The position numbers were made by a program, and so were the translations under genes. Source: Flagellimonas eckloniae (lineage in GTDB: Bacteria; Bacteroidota; Bacteroidia; Flavobacteriales; Flavobacteriaceae). From it: 64,000 bases of DNA. How positions within the stretch are numbered: position 1 is the first letter of the stretch; each line of letters begins with the position of its first letter. Positions 27,168-36,371 of the stretch are shown in pieces. The notes under the pieces are model-generated. The model had not been told where the DNA came from. It saw nothing but the letters and a program-made list of their open reading frames with translations, and ran no database searches. The stretch covers positions 682,001-746,000 of the forward strand of contig NZ_LCTZ01000002.1 of the NCBI RefSeq assembly GCF_001413955.1, given 5' to 3'.

Positions 27168-28295
27168 TTAATATTTGTACAGTTGTGCACGTACTCCGTA
27201 ATGTTCTTTTAGGGCAATAGCATTGGCAAGTCCTTGGAGGTAGTATGTAAAACTACCATCCCAAATGGTTTTAGTACCTAATTCTTCATATTCGGGAATG
27301 CTTTTGATATGAAATTTTGCGGCTTCAATGTCGCCCAAAATTAATAGTACTGCCGAAAGATTGGCATTAAGTACATTTTGTATGGTCGAATCTGTGGTTC
27401 TGGTCAGTTTATCGGTCCAATAATCCCTTGCGTATTCCAAATCAGGTTTAATCTCGTTTAGCTGCTTTCTTTTCTTTTTGCTCAATGCTGAAAGGGAGTT
27501 GATGCTCTTTTTTGCTATTTCACTTGCATCGTTCAAAGCTTCATAATCTTTACTTTTAACTCCGAACATGGCGCTATAAGCATTTACTTGTTGAACCAAA
27601 TAGTGTTCTTTTAAAATGCGCCCGGCTTCTTGGATAAAATACTCCAAAATGTCGGCCTCGTATTTTTTTATTCTTTTTTCCAACAATTTTCTTTTTTTCT
27701 CGGGCTTTTTAGTCATTTTGTATTTTAACTTGAAAGAAGGGTTAAATACCAAATGCCTTAGACGTAGTTTGTTTGTCAATCCATCTTTATCATCAATATA
27801 ATACCGGATTTCCTTGTCAAGAAGTACTTCATCTTGAGCCGTCTTTACCAACAATCTGGCTGCAACGTTGATTTCTCCCATAATACTCTCTGGGTTGGAA
27901 TAGTCCACATCCAATTGTACATGTTCCATTTTAAAGGTATCCGTACTTAGCTCAACATAAAAGTCAGGGTCGGTTTTCACCCATAGAAAGGGTCGGGAAT
28001 TTAATAGGTACTGTTTACTCCATTTTGCAATGGTATCCTTCGCGGCTTGTCTTCTAAGTCTTGCGCGTTCTTCCAAATCCATTTCACCCATTTGCATGGC
28101 CCAATTGATATCGTCCCAAAAATCCATGGGATCTAATTTGGTATTCACTGTTGCAGAAAAGGTGCGGAGGGTTTCATCCAAAGGGGTAGAGGGTGAAATT
28201 TCGTATGTCCATGCCACCGGGTCTTTGGTAAGCTTTATTTTTTTTTGCCCTATACAGAACAGGGGTAAAACACAGAGAAGAAATAGTTTTTTCAT
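27168..28295 (-). CDS. Secreted conserved hypothetical protein
   Basis: 375 residues with a signal peptide (MKKLFLLCVLPLFCIG). A charged helical stretch (about 195-225, many Lys and Glu) separates an N-terminal beta-rich part from a C-terminal helical part that looks like TPR-type repeats (VLNANLSAVLLILGDIEAAKFHI). No family recognised. Separately transcribed; a large gap lies upstream. Confidence 0.72.
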   Translation of the reverse strand: MKKLFLLCVLPLFCIGQKKIKLTKDPVAWTYEISPSTPLDETLRTFSATVNTKLDPMDFWDDINWAMQMGEMDLEERARLRRQAAKDTIAKWSKQYLLNSRPFLWVKTDPDFYVELSTDTFKMEHVQLDVDYSNPESIMGEINVAARLLVKTAQDEVLLDKEIRYYIDDKDGLTNKLRLRHLVFNPSFKLKYKMTKKPEKKRKLLEKRIKKYEADILEYFIQEAGRILKEHYLVQQVNAYSAMFGVKSKDYEALNDASEIAKKSINSLSALSKKKRKQLNEIKPDLEYARDYWTDKLTRTTDSTIQNVLNANLSAVLLILGDIEAAKFHIKSIPEYEELGTKTIWDGSFTYYLQGLANAIALKEHYGVRAQLYKY

Positions 28296-28456
28296 AATTT
28301 AAAGGGTTAAGTTAAAAAGGGGTTGATTTGGAAATAAAAAATTTTACCAATTGAGATTTTTGGGTTTTTAGAATTGATATGATAGGAATCATTACTACTT
28401 AAATTTTAGGACGTGGTGCTTCCAATAGATATATTCAGAATTATGTGAAAGAACAG

Positions 28457-28487
28457 AAGGCCCCAGGAAACTAGTTCCCGAAGCCTT
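28457..28487 (-). terminator. Possible terminator downstream of the 37-residue peptide gene
   Basis: AAGGC (28457-28461) and GCCTT (28483-28487) enclose an inner GGAA/TTCC pairing; some T residues follow on the minus strand. Weak call. Confidence 0.3.
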
Positions 28488-28546
28488 ATCTGAATTGAAA
28501 AAAACACTGAACAAACTCAAACTAACTAAACTTTTCATTTAAATTT

Positions 28547-28660
28547 TTATAGCGTAGGTGTATATCCTGCATAGTAAACAGCAATCAAAAGAATACAGGT
28601 AGCTAAAATCAATAGGATTAATGTTGCCATAAGGGCCTTGAAAATATTTGAGGTTTTCAT
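28547..28660 (-). CDS. Small single-span membrane peptide (37 residues)
   Basis: ATG at 28660 and TAA at 28547 give 37 residues: a short charged N-terminus (MKTSNIFKAL), a hydrophobic span of about 20 residues, and the tail YYAGYTPTL. The start follows an A-rich leader, and a TAnnTTTG-type element (TAAATTTG, 28726-28733, minus strand) lies about 65 bases upstream. Such tiny membrane peptides are commonly missed. Coding capacity, position and a possible terminator support it, but nothing proves translation. Confidence 0.45.
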   Translation of the reverse strand: MKTSNIFKALMATLILLILATCILLIAVYYAGYTPTL

Positions 28661-29041
28661 AATTTCTTCTTAGAGGTTTACTTATATTTTATAAAGAAGG
28701 CATACTATTTTATAGCATCCGACTACAAATTTATAGGCATTGCAAGCGCTTTTTGGACTCAGATATATGGATTAGGCTTTCCAGTTGACAAATGCCCAAT
28801 CCGGATAGATTTAGATAAAATAGCGTAGGATAAAAACTACATTATAGTTTCAAGTAATTGAAATTCAATGATTTATTTATGAGTTGTTTTAATCTGGAAT
28901 AAAAAATATTCAGTATCCTACTGTATAACAATAAATAAAAACCTAAATAGTGTTTTATTGGATTTGGTTCCAAAAATGCTTGGAAAAACAAAAGGAGCCT
29001 GAAGGCCCCTTTATTGCTAATTCAATAGAGAACGATATGTT
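28661..29041 (-). other. Intergenic region, 381 bp
   Basis: Contains the possible -7 element for the 37-residue peptide and, at its right end, the terminator of the lipoprotein gene to the right. No further gene, repeat or structured RNA was recognised. Confidence 0.5.
28991..29012 (-). terminator. Terminator of surface lipoprotein 2
   Basis: On the plus strand AAAGGAGCC (28991-28999) and GGCCCCTTT (29004-29012); on the minus strand a stable stem followed by TGTTTTT. The terminator of the paralogous gene at 31433-31454 is nearly the same. Confidence 0.8.
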
Positions 29042-31396
29042 CTATTCAAGTTCGGCAACTGGTTTTCCAGTACCGTAATTCACATTTACAATCTTGGTCT
29101 CTCCATTTTTTACGGTAATTACCTGACTTGCTGTTCCTGGGGTAAAGGGTTCTTCAACTATGTTTACATCAAGTGTGTAACCAGAACCTCTATCTACTAC
29201 GATAAAATCATTAGCATTTCCTCCCCAGGTCACTTCCCCAGTTCGTTCATCGGTATCAAAATCCACTAGGTCAAGCACAGCTCCCGAGCCTGGAAGTCCA
29301 TCCAAAGTTGTGAGAGTAACATCGTAAATAGTATTATACCCCTTACCAACAAAAATATTGGCAATACCGGTGATTTCACCATCCGAATTCACAAGGACAT
29401 CCGCGGTAGTTTGTTCATGGGTAGGCTCAATAATAATAATCTTAGGGGGAGTATAAGATGCTTGTTCTGGTCTTGCAACATCAATATCAGTATTGCCAAA
29501 AAAGTTATCATTATCAAACAGCAAACCATTATTAGCTGTGATCAAGGCATCTGGAAGCTTGCGAGAAGGTTGAATCAAATCATCGCCACCTATAGAACCA
29601 TCAGAATTAAACCAGGTTACCCTAAACCTGTCATCAACAGTTGTTACTCCAAGATCAACTTCATACTCATAAGAAATTTCAGGCAATACTACATAGGGTG
29701 TAGAAATGTTTGAATTATCCAAGTTATATGTATAGATAGACTCCCAATCTGTGATGGCCAACGTTGCATCAGTCCCCTGTGCCGGAGCAGGAGCTACTAT
29801 AATGGTTGGTATATTGATGTACACTGAATCACCATCATCTACTATCCTAAATGCATCTACACTACCAGACCTTGTCAGGGTACCTGTTGAATTGCCTCCA
29901 CCCGAGATAATTATATTAAAACCAGTGACAACATATTCGGTTATTAGTTCGGCGGGTACAGGACCATAAAAAATATTTATGTTAGGATCTAAATCCACAG
30001 TGCTAGCAACCAGCGATCCATCCGCTTCAGCATTGATTCGTGCAAAATCATAAGTATCTCGTACTCCGTTCTCATCCAATATTTCCACAAAAATATAAAG
30101 TTGCTCATTAACGCCATATGTAGCTGCAGGCTGAGCTGTGTAGGTCACAGACTCAAACGTCCAGTCCATCCATGCTTCTATCATAGCTGGGTCTCCCGTG
30201 GGTATATCCTGTGCACTTAAAGTAATTAGAGGTGTGACCTGATATCCTGATCCTCTGGAAGCTCTGAACCATGTTCCTTCTACGAGTTGTACAGGAAATT
30301 CATCAATAGTCGCCACGCCACTTCCTATACTGAGCAAATCCTCCGGATATCGATCAGTGTTTAAACTAAGGTTAAATCCTCTTCCTGGCTCCGGGGGAGT
30401 AGGAAAGGTAGCTGTAACTCCTGGTACTTTGGGAGTAGTGGCAGCAGCAATATCAGGCCCAAAGACAGCTGCCTGTGTACCTACCTGGGCACCTACATCT
30501 TGTCCATTGATACTGGAAAATGCCAAGGTCTGATTGGCCTCAATCAAAGGGAACAAAAGTTCTATAGTTGTACCGTTCTCTTGGGCAGGGACCTGCATGG
30601 TGTAGTCACCAGTATTGGGGTCAACATTGGCAGAACCGATATCTCCTTCCGTTAATGAGAAAGAACCAGTAATATAGAACGAGTCAGTATCGTTGGATCC
30701 ATTGAAACTATTATTGGTATGTTCAAACATGCCGTTGAAATTGTCCAAATTGGCACGGATGGTAATGTCTTGTGGTACTTCTGGAGTATTGTTGGTCAAA
30801 TCGGTCTCTATTTCAACTTTTCCTTCGATGGTCGCTGTTTGGGTGCCATTCAATTCCAACAACTCAATTCTTGATGCCTCGGTCTGTTCCAAAGCTATAA
30901 TGGAACCATTGATCCATTCATAATGGACACCTTCTTGAGGAGAACCAAAATCTACCAAGTAAGATGCGTTAAGGTAATTATCCGATGTTATGGCCACATT
31001 GTACCCTCCCAGGTCAATATCCACAAAAACAGCATTGCCATTAGTATCTGTAGTCACTGCGGCTATACTGCCGCCATTTTGGTTGGTAAGCATAACATCT
31101 ACATCAACAACTGGAACGTCATCTGAGAAAAGGTTTATAGTATAGGTGAGGTTGGCAGCTGCCGCCAATGCAGCGGCATTTTCGGCTGAAAGTTCTTCTT
31201 CTGCGAGTTGTTCTGCGGCTTTCTCATCAGCTTCTCGTTGCGCAATTTGGTCACTGCGCTCGGCTTGATCGACCAACAGTTGTTCTGCTTCAAACTCATC
31301 TTTACATGAGGTAATCAAAACCCCACAGACGAGTACTAGGCCTAAGACGAAAAAACAGGTTTTGTTTTTTGTCCGTATATTTTTTCTTGTTGTCAT
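29042..31396 (-). CDS. Large surface lipoprotein, tandem paralogue 2
   Basis: 784 residues. Signal peptide with lipobox LITSC (Cys near residue 31), then a strongly acidic, Ala/Glu-rich helical stretch (about 33-80), then a carboxypeptidase-regulatory/CnaB-like beta domain (DVMLTNQNGG, DTNGNAVFVDIDLGGYNVAI). The C-terminal half has several G-x-G-Y/F units (GRGFNLSL, GSGYQVTP, GKGYNTIYDV, GSGYTLDV), each starting a beta repeat. Close paralogue of the neighbouring 31485-33776 gene. Likely a cell-surface protein; function unknown. Transcribed after the other lipoprotein and the barrel gene. Confidence 0.8.
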   Translation of the reverse strand: MTTRKNIRTKNKTCFFVLGLVLVCGVLITSCKDEFEAEQLLVDQAERSDQIAQREADEKAAEQLAEEELSAENAAALAAAANLTYTINLFSDDVPVVDVDVMLTNQNGGSIAAVTTDTNGNAVFVDIDLGGYNVAITSDNYLNASYLVDFGSPQEGVHYEWINGSIIALEQTEASRIELLELNGTQTATIEGKVEIETDLTNNTPEVPQDITIRANLDNFNGMFEHTNNSFNGSNDTDSFYITGSFSLTEGDIGSANVDPNTGDYTMQVPAQENGTTIELLFPLIEANQTLAFSSINGQDVGAQVGTQAAVFGPDIAAATTPKVPGVTATFPTPPEPGRGFNLSLNTDRYPEDLLSIGSGVATIDEFPVQLVEGTWFRASRGSGYQVTPLITLSAQDIPTGDPAMIEAWMDWTFESVTYTAQPAATYGVNEQLYIFVEILDENGVRDTYDFARINAEADGSLVASTVDLDPNINIFYGPVPAELITEYVVTGFNIIISGGGNSTGTLTRSGSVDAFRIVDDGDSVYINIPTIIVAPAPAQGTDATLAITDWESIYTYNLDNSNISTPYVVLPEISYEYEVDLGVTTVDDRFRVTWFNSDGSIGGDDLIQPSRKLPDALITANNGLLFDNDNFFGNTDIDVARPEQASYTPPKIIIIEPTHEQTTADVLVNSDGEITGIANIFVGKGYNTIYDVTLTTLDGLPGSGAVLDLVDFDTDERTGEVTWGGNANDFIVVDRGSGYTLDVNIVEEPFTPGTASQVITVKNGETKIVNVNYGTGKPVAELE

Positions 31397-31432
31397 GATA
31401 ATTTTTTTAAAAACTACTTTTTAGAATACACA

Positions 31433-31454
31433 AAAGGAGCCCGAAGGCCCCTTT
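31433..31454 (-). terminator. Terminator of surface lipoprotein 1
   Basis: AAAGGAGCC (31433-31441) and GGCCCCTTT (31446-31454) pair; on the minus strand the tail is T-poor, so some read-through into lipoprotein 2 is likely. Nearly identical to 28991-29012. Confidence 0.7.
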
Positions 31455-31484
31455 CATTTATATGTGAATAAGCAACCATTGTTC

Positions 31485-33776
31485 TTAATCAACGTCAGAT
31501 ACAGTATCTCCCGTACCGTAGTTAATATTTACAATCTTGGTCTCACCATTTTTTAAACTAATGAAAGTTGGGGCAGAAAAGAATTCTCTGCTAATGTTCA
31601 CATCCTCAGTATAACCAGAACCTGACTCTACCACGATAACATCATTACCACCCCAAGTCACTTCTCCAGTTTCACTAGTAGTAGCAAAATTTATCAAGTC
31701 AAGTACAGCACCTGCACCGGGCAGACCGTTTTGTGTAACCAAGGTGACATCGTATTCCGAAGTATAACCGGAGCCTACAATAATATTGAATAAGCCTGTG
31801 ATTTCGCCATCGTTGTTGACATCTACATCTGCTGTGGTTTGTTCGTGGATAGGTTCAACTATGATCACATTTGGTTCCGAGTATGAATAACCAGTCAGTC
31901 CTTTATCTACAGTAGCGATTGCAAAAACATTAGCGCTAAACAAATCATCATTAAAGACGAGGTCGCCATTGGAAACCATTAAACCATCAGTTAAAGGATC
32001 TTGAGGGGCTGAAAGGTCCTGAAAACCATCTGCATCTAATGTGACAAGCGTCACCGAAGTACTTTCATTGAAAGCTCCAATTGCGTTTTCAAGCTCAAAA
32101 GATACATCAGGAAGTACAACATATCCTTGTGTTACTCCGGAGTTGTCCAAATCAAATGTATACTGGAATGCCATTTCTGAAATCTCAAGAGAAGGCCTAG
32201 TAGTCGGGCTACCCTGATTTCCAACGGTTATTGTCGGAACTGAAGTGTATCCATGACCAGCATTAGTCAATTCAAAGCCCGTAATTGAACCATTTATTCC
32301 AATGTTATTAACGTTTAACACGCCCGCCTGGCTATTCGCTATGTCCTGGGTAATTGTAATGCCAACTACTTCTTTAGATGTGTTGAAAGGAATATCAATA
32401 TCAGTATACGATACTGGTGTAAGAGTTCCCGCATTATTGGCTTGCCTAGATAGACCTGTAGGAAAATCTTCAGTGGTTGCATCACTGTAGACAACTCTGA
32501 CAACAAATTCGACACTTTCGAACGCAGCAAAATTCCCTCCACTTATTAAATCAAAAGAGTTAAGTGCCCAAGACATATTGGCCACTATCTCTGCCGTATC
32601 TCCCAATCCATCAGTAATTTCAGGATCTGAGACTGTAATTAGTGGTGATAACTGGAAGTCATCTGATCCCGGGTTACCTCTAAATTGAATATCATCTAAA
32701 TCGTTTTCAAGTGGAAAGTTGTCTATAACACCGGTTGATAGTGTTCGTGGTAATGTGGTAAAGTTACCTACAGTAAACCCTCTTCCCGGAGCTTCAGGTT
32801 CTGGGAACTGGGCAACCACTCCTTCAATAGTAGGGGTGGTGGTAGCTGTAATATCTGGGCCAAAAACAGCTGCCTGTGTACCTACTTGTACACCTACATC
32901 TTGTCCGTCTACACTTGAGAACCCTAGTGTTTGGTCTGCTTCTACAAGGGGTATTAGTAAATCAATAACAGTACCATCTTCTTGAGCGGGAACTTGCATA
33001 GAATATTCACCAGTATTGGCATCAACAACTGCGGAACCGATATCTCCTTCTGTTAAGGAATATGAGTTGAAGATATAAAAATCACCTCCATTGTTGTTTC
33101 CATTAGCACTATTTATAGTATGCTCAAAAAGACCACCGAAATTGTCCAAATTGGCACGGATGGTGACCTCTTGTGGTACCTCTGGGGTATCATTGGTAAG
33201 GTCAGTTTCTATTTCTACCGTTCCTGTAATGGTAGCGGTTTGCATACCATTAAGTTCCAACAACTCAATTTTTGAAGCCTCGGACTGCTCCAAAGCTACG
33301 ATTGAGCCATTTATCCACTCGTAATGGACGCCGTCTTGAGGGGAACCAAAATCTACAAGATATGAAGAATCAAGGTAGTCATTGGATACTATGGACACGT
33401 TGTATCCACCTAAATCGATATCTACAAAAGCAGCATTACCGTTTGCATCTGTAACAATTGAAGTTGTGCCGCCGCCATTTTGGTTGGTAAGCGTTACGGC
33501 TACATCAGCTGCTGGAACGTTATCTGAGTGAAGGCTTATGGTATAGGTAACATTGGCGGCTGCTGTTAATGCAGCGGCATTTTCGGCTGAAAGGGCTTCT
33601 TCCGCTGCTTCATCTGCCGCTTCTGCTGCGGCTTCATCTGCTGCAATTCGGTCACTGCGTTCTTGTTGCCTGAGCAATAGTTCTTCTTCTGCGAAGTTAT
33701 CGGCACATGAAGTGATGAGCACACCACAAGCGAGTACCATGCCTATGATGGAAAAATAGTTTTTGTTTCTTTTCAT
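31485..33776 (-). CDS. Large surface lipoprotein, tandem paralogue 1
   Basis: 763 residues from the ATG at 33776 (MKRNKNYFSIIGMVLACGVLITSC); an upstream in-frame start at 33851 would put 25 polar residues before the signal peptide. Lipobox LITSC, then an Ala/Glu-rich helical stretch, then the same CnaB-like domain as its neighbour and many identical stretches (EWINGSI, TEGDIGSA, GTQAAVFGPDI). C-terminal G-x-G-Y units include NAGHGYTSVPTITV and GSGYTSEYDV. The pair arose by tandem duplication that also copied the downstream terminator. Function unknown, probably surface-exposed. Confidence 0.8.
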   Translation of the reverse strand: MKRNKNYFSIIGMVLACGVLITSCADNFAEEELLLRQQERSDRIAADEAAAEAADEAAEEALSAENAAALTAAANVTYTISLHSDNVPAADVAVTLTNQNGGGTTSIVTDANGNAAFVDIDLGGYNVSIVSNDYLDSSYLVDFGSPQDGVHYEWINGSIVALEQSEASKIELLELNGMQTATITGTVEIETDLTNDTPEVPQEVTIRANLDNFGGLFEHTINSANGNNNGGDFYIFNSYSLTEGDIGSAVVDANTGEYSMQVPAQEDGTVIDLLIPLVEADQTLGFSSVDGQDVGVQVGTQAAVFGPDITATTTPTIEGVVAQFPEPEAPGRGFTVGNFTTLPRTLSTGVIDNFPLENDLDDIQFRGNPGSDDFQLSPLITVSDPEITDGLGDTAEIVANMSWALNSFDLISGGNFAAFESVEFVVRVVYSDATTEDFPTGLSRQANNAGTLTPVSYTDIDIPFNTSKEVVGITITQDIANSQAGVLNVNNIGINGSITGFELTNAGHGYTSVPTITVGNQGSPTTRPSLEISEMAFQYTFDLDNSGVTQGYVVLPDVSFELENAIGAFNESTSVTLVTLDADGFQDLSAPQDPLTDGLMVSNGDLVFNDDLFSANVFAIATVDKGLTGYSYSEPNVIIVEPIHEQTTADVDVNNDGEITGLFNIIVGSGYTSEYDVTLVTQNGLPGAGAVLDLINFATTSETGEVTWGGNDVIVVESGSGYTEDVNISREFFSAPTFISLKNGETKIVNINYGTGDTVSDVD

Positions 33777-33853
33777 TGTATTATGGTTTTTAAATGTATT
33801 CGACAATAGATGTATTGGATTAAAATAATTGTGTTTGTATTTCTTGTTCATAG

Positions 33854-34603
33854 CTAAAAATTTAAAATGGTGTAGGTAAAGCTTATCCCGAAACGATTGG
33901 TTCGTATTACCTCGATATTTTCGGGCTGACCTATGGTGATATTATTCAGGTCGGTAAAACCGCGGTCGTAGATAAATTCCACTGAAAATGTTTCGCCGTT
34001 TGTCAGGTTAAAATCGATGCCAAGACCGAAATGTGCGCCAAGATTAATCGACTTGTAGTCGGCTCCGACTTCTTCCCAATCGTTGGATAGGATGATTCGT
34101 GAACCATCGTCGAACACCATGTACTGATCCCGGTTTTCACGGCCCCTGAAAATGTAGTTCAGGTTACCCCCGACGATAAGACGTGGCTGCACTGCAGCGC
34201 CATTAAGCTCCGGCAAGGAAAACCTTGCTGAAAGCCGACCCGCTACCGAATGGAAAAAGACCTGACGGTTCAGGTATTCCAATTGTGTGAGTATACCTGC
34301 TTGCGTGGTATTGGCAGGCTCAGGCAACTCCCTGTTAAGGTCAGTACGGCCGCCACCGAAAACATCGTAACCTAAATCTAATTGTACCTGCATATAGGGC
34401 AAGGCCTCATAACGACCAAAAGCACCGATATTGCCGGTGATCACGGTTCCGGGTTGTGCAAATTGACTAAAACTGCCTCCGACTCGGGCACCCACTATAA
34501 TGGAGCCATCGGAATTTGTTGCTTCATCCGTATCCTGAGCGATTCCCTTTAAAGGGAATATCAAAAAACACAGGACCGATGTAATAAAGAGTATATGCTT
34601 CAT
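33854..34603 (-). CDS. Outer-membrane beta-barrel protein
   Basis: 249 residues with a signal peptide (cut likely after GIAQ) and alternating beta strands; VEFIYDRGFTD near the end and the closing FGISFTYTILNF are typical for a porin-like barrel. Its third-codon-position bases are more GC-rich than in the flanking genes, by eye. Encoded just upstream of the two surface lipoproteins on the same strand, so a joint envelope role is plausible. Confidence 0.78.
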   Translation of the reverse strand: MKHILFITSVLCFLIFPLKGIAQDTDEATNSDGSIIVGARVGGSFSQFAQPGTVITGNIGAFGRYEALPYMQVQLDLGYDVFGGGRTDLNRELPEPANTTQAGILTQLEYLNRQVFFHSVAGRLSARFSLPELNGAAVQPRLIVGGNLNYIFRGRENRDQYMVFDDGSRIILSNDWEEVGADYKSINLGAHFGLGIDFNLTNGETFSVEFIYDRGFTDLNNITIGQPENIEVIRTNRFGISFTYTILNF

Positions 34604-35229
34604 AATAATTATTGGATTTGAAGGCTTTGGTTAAAAATTTTTGATTTTTTCATGTTTATATGGTGTTGCTATTTAATTAAGATGTATCATAGGTTTTTCC
34701 TTTCATTTGCAAATTGGTTTAAGGGTTATTATTGTGTATGTTATTTGCCGGGCCATTTATGATAGTTCTAAACATTGTAATTCAATATTTAGGTACGGGT
34801 AAGGCCCAAGGGTAGGAAGGTTTGATTTTTGAGATTGACTTGACATTCTAATTTTGGTTTAAACGTGGTGGCTCACACGTCATAATCGGTTTCAAAAATA
34901 GAAATGGAGGTAGCCGTCTGGGGATGTCAATTGACGGATGTGGAGTTTCAGTTGATGTAGTGTAAAACTGAACTGATTTGGTATTTTTTTACTCCTATTT
35001 ATTGTCTAGAATAGAACATCAGATAGTATGGATATTTCGCTCAGTATGGGATATAGAGATTATTGGAGGGGAGGTAAAAGGAATATAAATAAAAAGCTCC
35101 GTGAATTTCACGGAGCCCTCTTTGGATAGTTTGGTTATTTATGTTTTGAGAGTCCTTTCGACCACGTTCAAAATGGGCATCTGAATATCTCGACTGCACT
35201 CGATATGACAGTGGCGGCTCTTTACTGTA
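34604..35229 (-). other. Intergenic region, 626 bp
   Basis: No gene seen. It holds the leaders of the barrel gene, an imperfect hairpin near 34944-34974 (AGTTTCAGTT / AACTGAACT), the leuB terminator at 35096-35116, and near 35190-35203 the near-palindrome TCGACTGCACTCGA, which resembles short dispersed intergenic repeats of flavobacteria. Confidence 0.45.
35096..35116 (-). terminator. Terminator of the leucine operon
   Basis: GCTCCGTGAA and TTCACGGAGC (35096-35105, 35107-35116) form a near-perfect stem; on the minus strand TTTTT follows. It lies 114 bases after the leuB stop. Confidence 0.88.
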
Positions 35230-36285
35230 TTAGAGGTTTTGGGCCAGCCAATCGCCAACCTCACTTGTTTTGTACGCTTTTCCACCATCGGCTAAATCTT
35301 CGGTAACAATACCTTCGGCCAAAGATTTGTTTACAATCGATCTAATGGCTTCAGCTTCTTCTGTAAGGTTAAAATCTTCAAACAGCATAGCTGCAGATAA
35401 TACAGTAGCCAAGGGGTTGGCAATATCCTTGCCCGCTGCTTGTGGGTAAGAACCATGAATTGGCTCGTACAGTTTTGTCTTTTCACCCAAGGAGGAAGAG
35501 GGCATTAATCCCATAGACCCGGAAATCACAGAAGCCTCATCGGTTAAAATATCCCCAAACAAATTAGCGGTTATCATAACATCATATGCTTTGGGCCATT
35601 GCACCAAACGCATGGCTACTGCGTCTACAAATTCATAGGAAACTTCTACTTCTGGATAATCTTTTTCCATGGCTTGGACGGTTTCTCTCCATAAGCGAGA
35701 AGCTTCCAGTACGTTGGCCTTATCCACACAGCAAAGTTTTTTACTACGCTTCATGGCCATTTCAAAACCCTTTTTTGCCAATCGCTGAATTTCGGCGCGA
35801 GAATAGGTCATTGTATCAAAAGCGGTATTTCCATTATCTTTTCTACCTCTCACACCAAAATATACGCCTCCAGTCAATTCTCGCAGAATAATGAGGTCAG
35901 TACCTTCAATCCGTTCTCTTTTTAATGGGGATTTGTCTATCAAAGAAGGAAAAGTAAATGTTGGGCGTACATTGGCAAACAACCCCAATTTTTTTCGCAT
36001 TTTAAGTAACCCTTGCTCAGGACGTACCTTTGCCGATGGATCATTGTCAAAACGGGGATGTCCAATTGCTCCAAACAGAACGGCGTCCGCATTGGCACAA
36101 ATTTCATGGGTTTCATCTGGATACGGCTCACCAACGGCATCAATGGCCGCGGCCCCTGTCAATGCCGGTGTCCAATTGATTTCATGGTTAAATTTTGCAG
36201 CAATCGCATTTGATACTTTTACAGCTTGATCTATTACTTCTGGACCAATTCCATCTCCTGCCAGAAGGGCAATGTTTAATTTCAT
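35230..36285 (-). CDS. leuB: 3-isopropylmalate dehydrogenase
   Basis: 351 residues; NAD-dependent oxidative decarboxylation of 3-isopropylmalate in leucine synthesis. Hallmarks: AGDGIGPEV at the N-terminus, LRELTGGVYFG, and the NLFGDILTDEASVISGSMGLMPS and EPIHGSYPQAAGKDIANP segments. Last gene of leuC-leuD-leuA-leuB; a strong terminator follows. Confidence 0.96.
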   Translation of the reverse strand: MKLNIALLAGDGIGPEVIDQAVKVSNAIAAKFNHEINWTPALTGAAAIDAVGEPYPDETHEICANADAVLFGAIGHPRFDNDPSAKVRPEQGLLKMRKKLGLFANVRPTFTFPSLIDKSPLKRERIEGTDLIILRELTGGVYFGVRGRKDNGNTAFDTMTYSRAEIQRLAKKGFEMAMKRSKKLCCVDKANVLEASRLWRETVQAMEKDYPEVEVSYEFVDAVAMRLVQWPKAYDVMITANLFGDILTDEASVISGSMGLMPSSSLGEKTKLYEPIHGSYPQAAGKDIANPLATVLSAAMLFEDFNLTEEAEAIRSIVNKSLAEGIVTEDLADGGKAYKTSEVGDWLAQNL

Positions 36286-36325
36286 ATTTTGGGTATTCAG
36301 TTGTTTATTATTAGTTGTCGATTAT

Positions 36326-36370
36326 CAGAGTTCAGATGACTGATTATTGTAACCTGAATTCTGAACTCTG
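36326..36370. repeat. Inverted repeat between leuA and leuB
   Basis: CAGAGTTCAG (36326-36335) and CTGAACTCTG (36361-36370) are perfect inverted 10-mers separated by 25 bases; they nearly fill the 86-bp gap between leuA and leuB and could be a folding or decay-blocking element in the mRNA. Confidence 0.5.
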
Positions 36371-36371
36371 T

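Noticed and set aside
33854..34603. Horizontal transfer of the barrel gene because of higher GC
   Set aside because: The difference is only by eye, covers one gene, and the gene sits naturally with its lipoprotein neighbours; a composition analysis would be needed.
36326..36370. Terminator between leuA and leuB
   Set aside because: The 25-base loop and missing T-run do not fit an intrinsic terminator; listed only as an inverted repeat.
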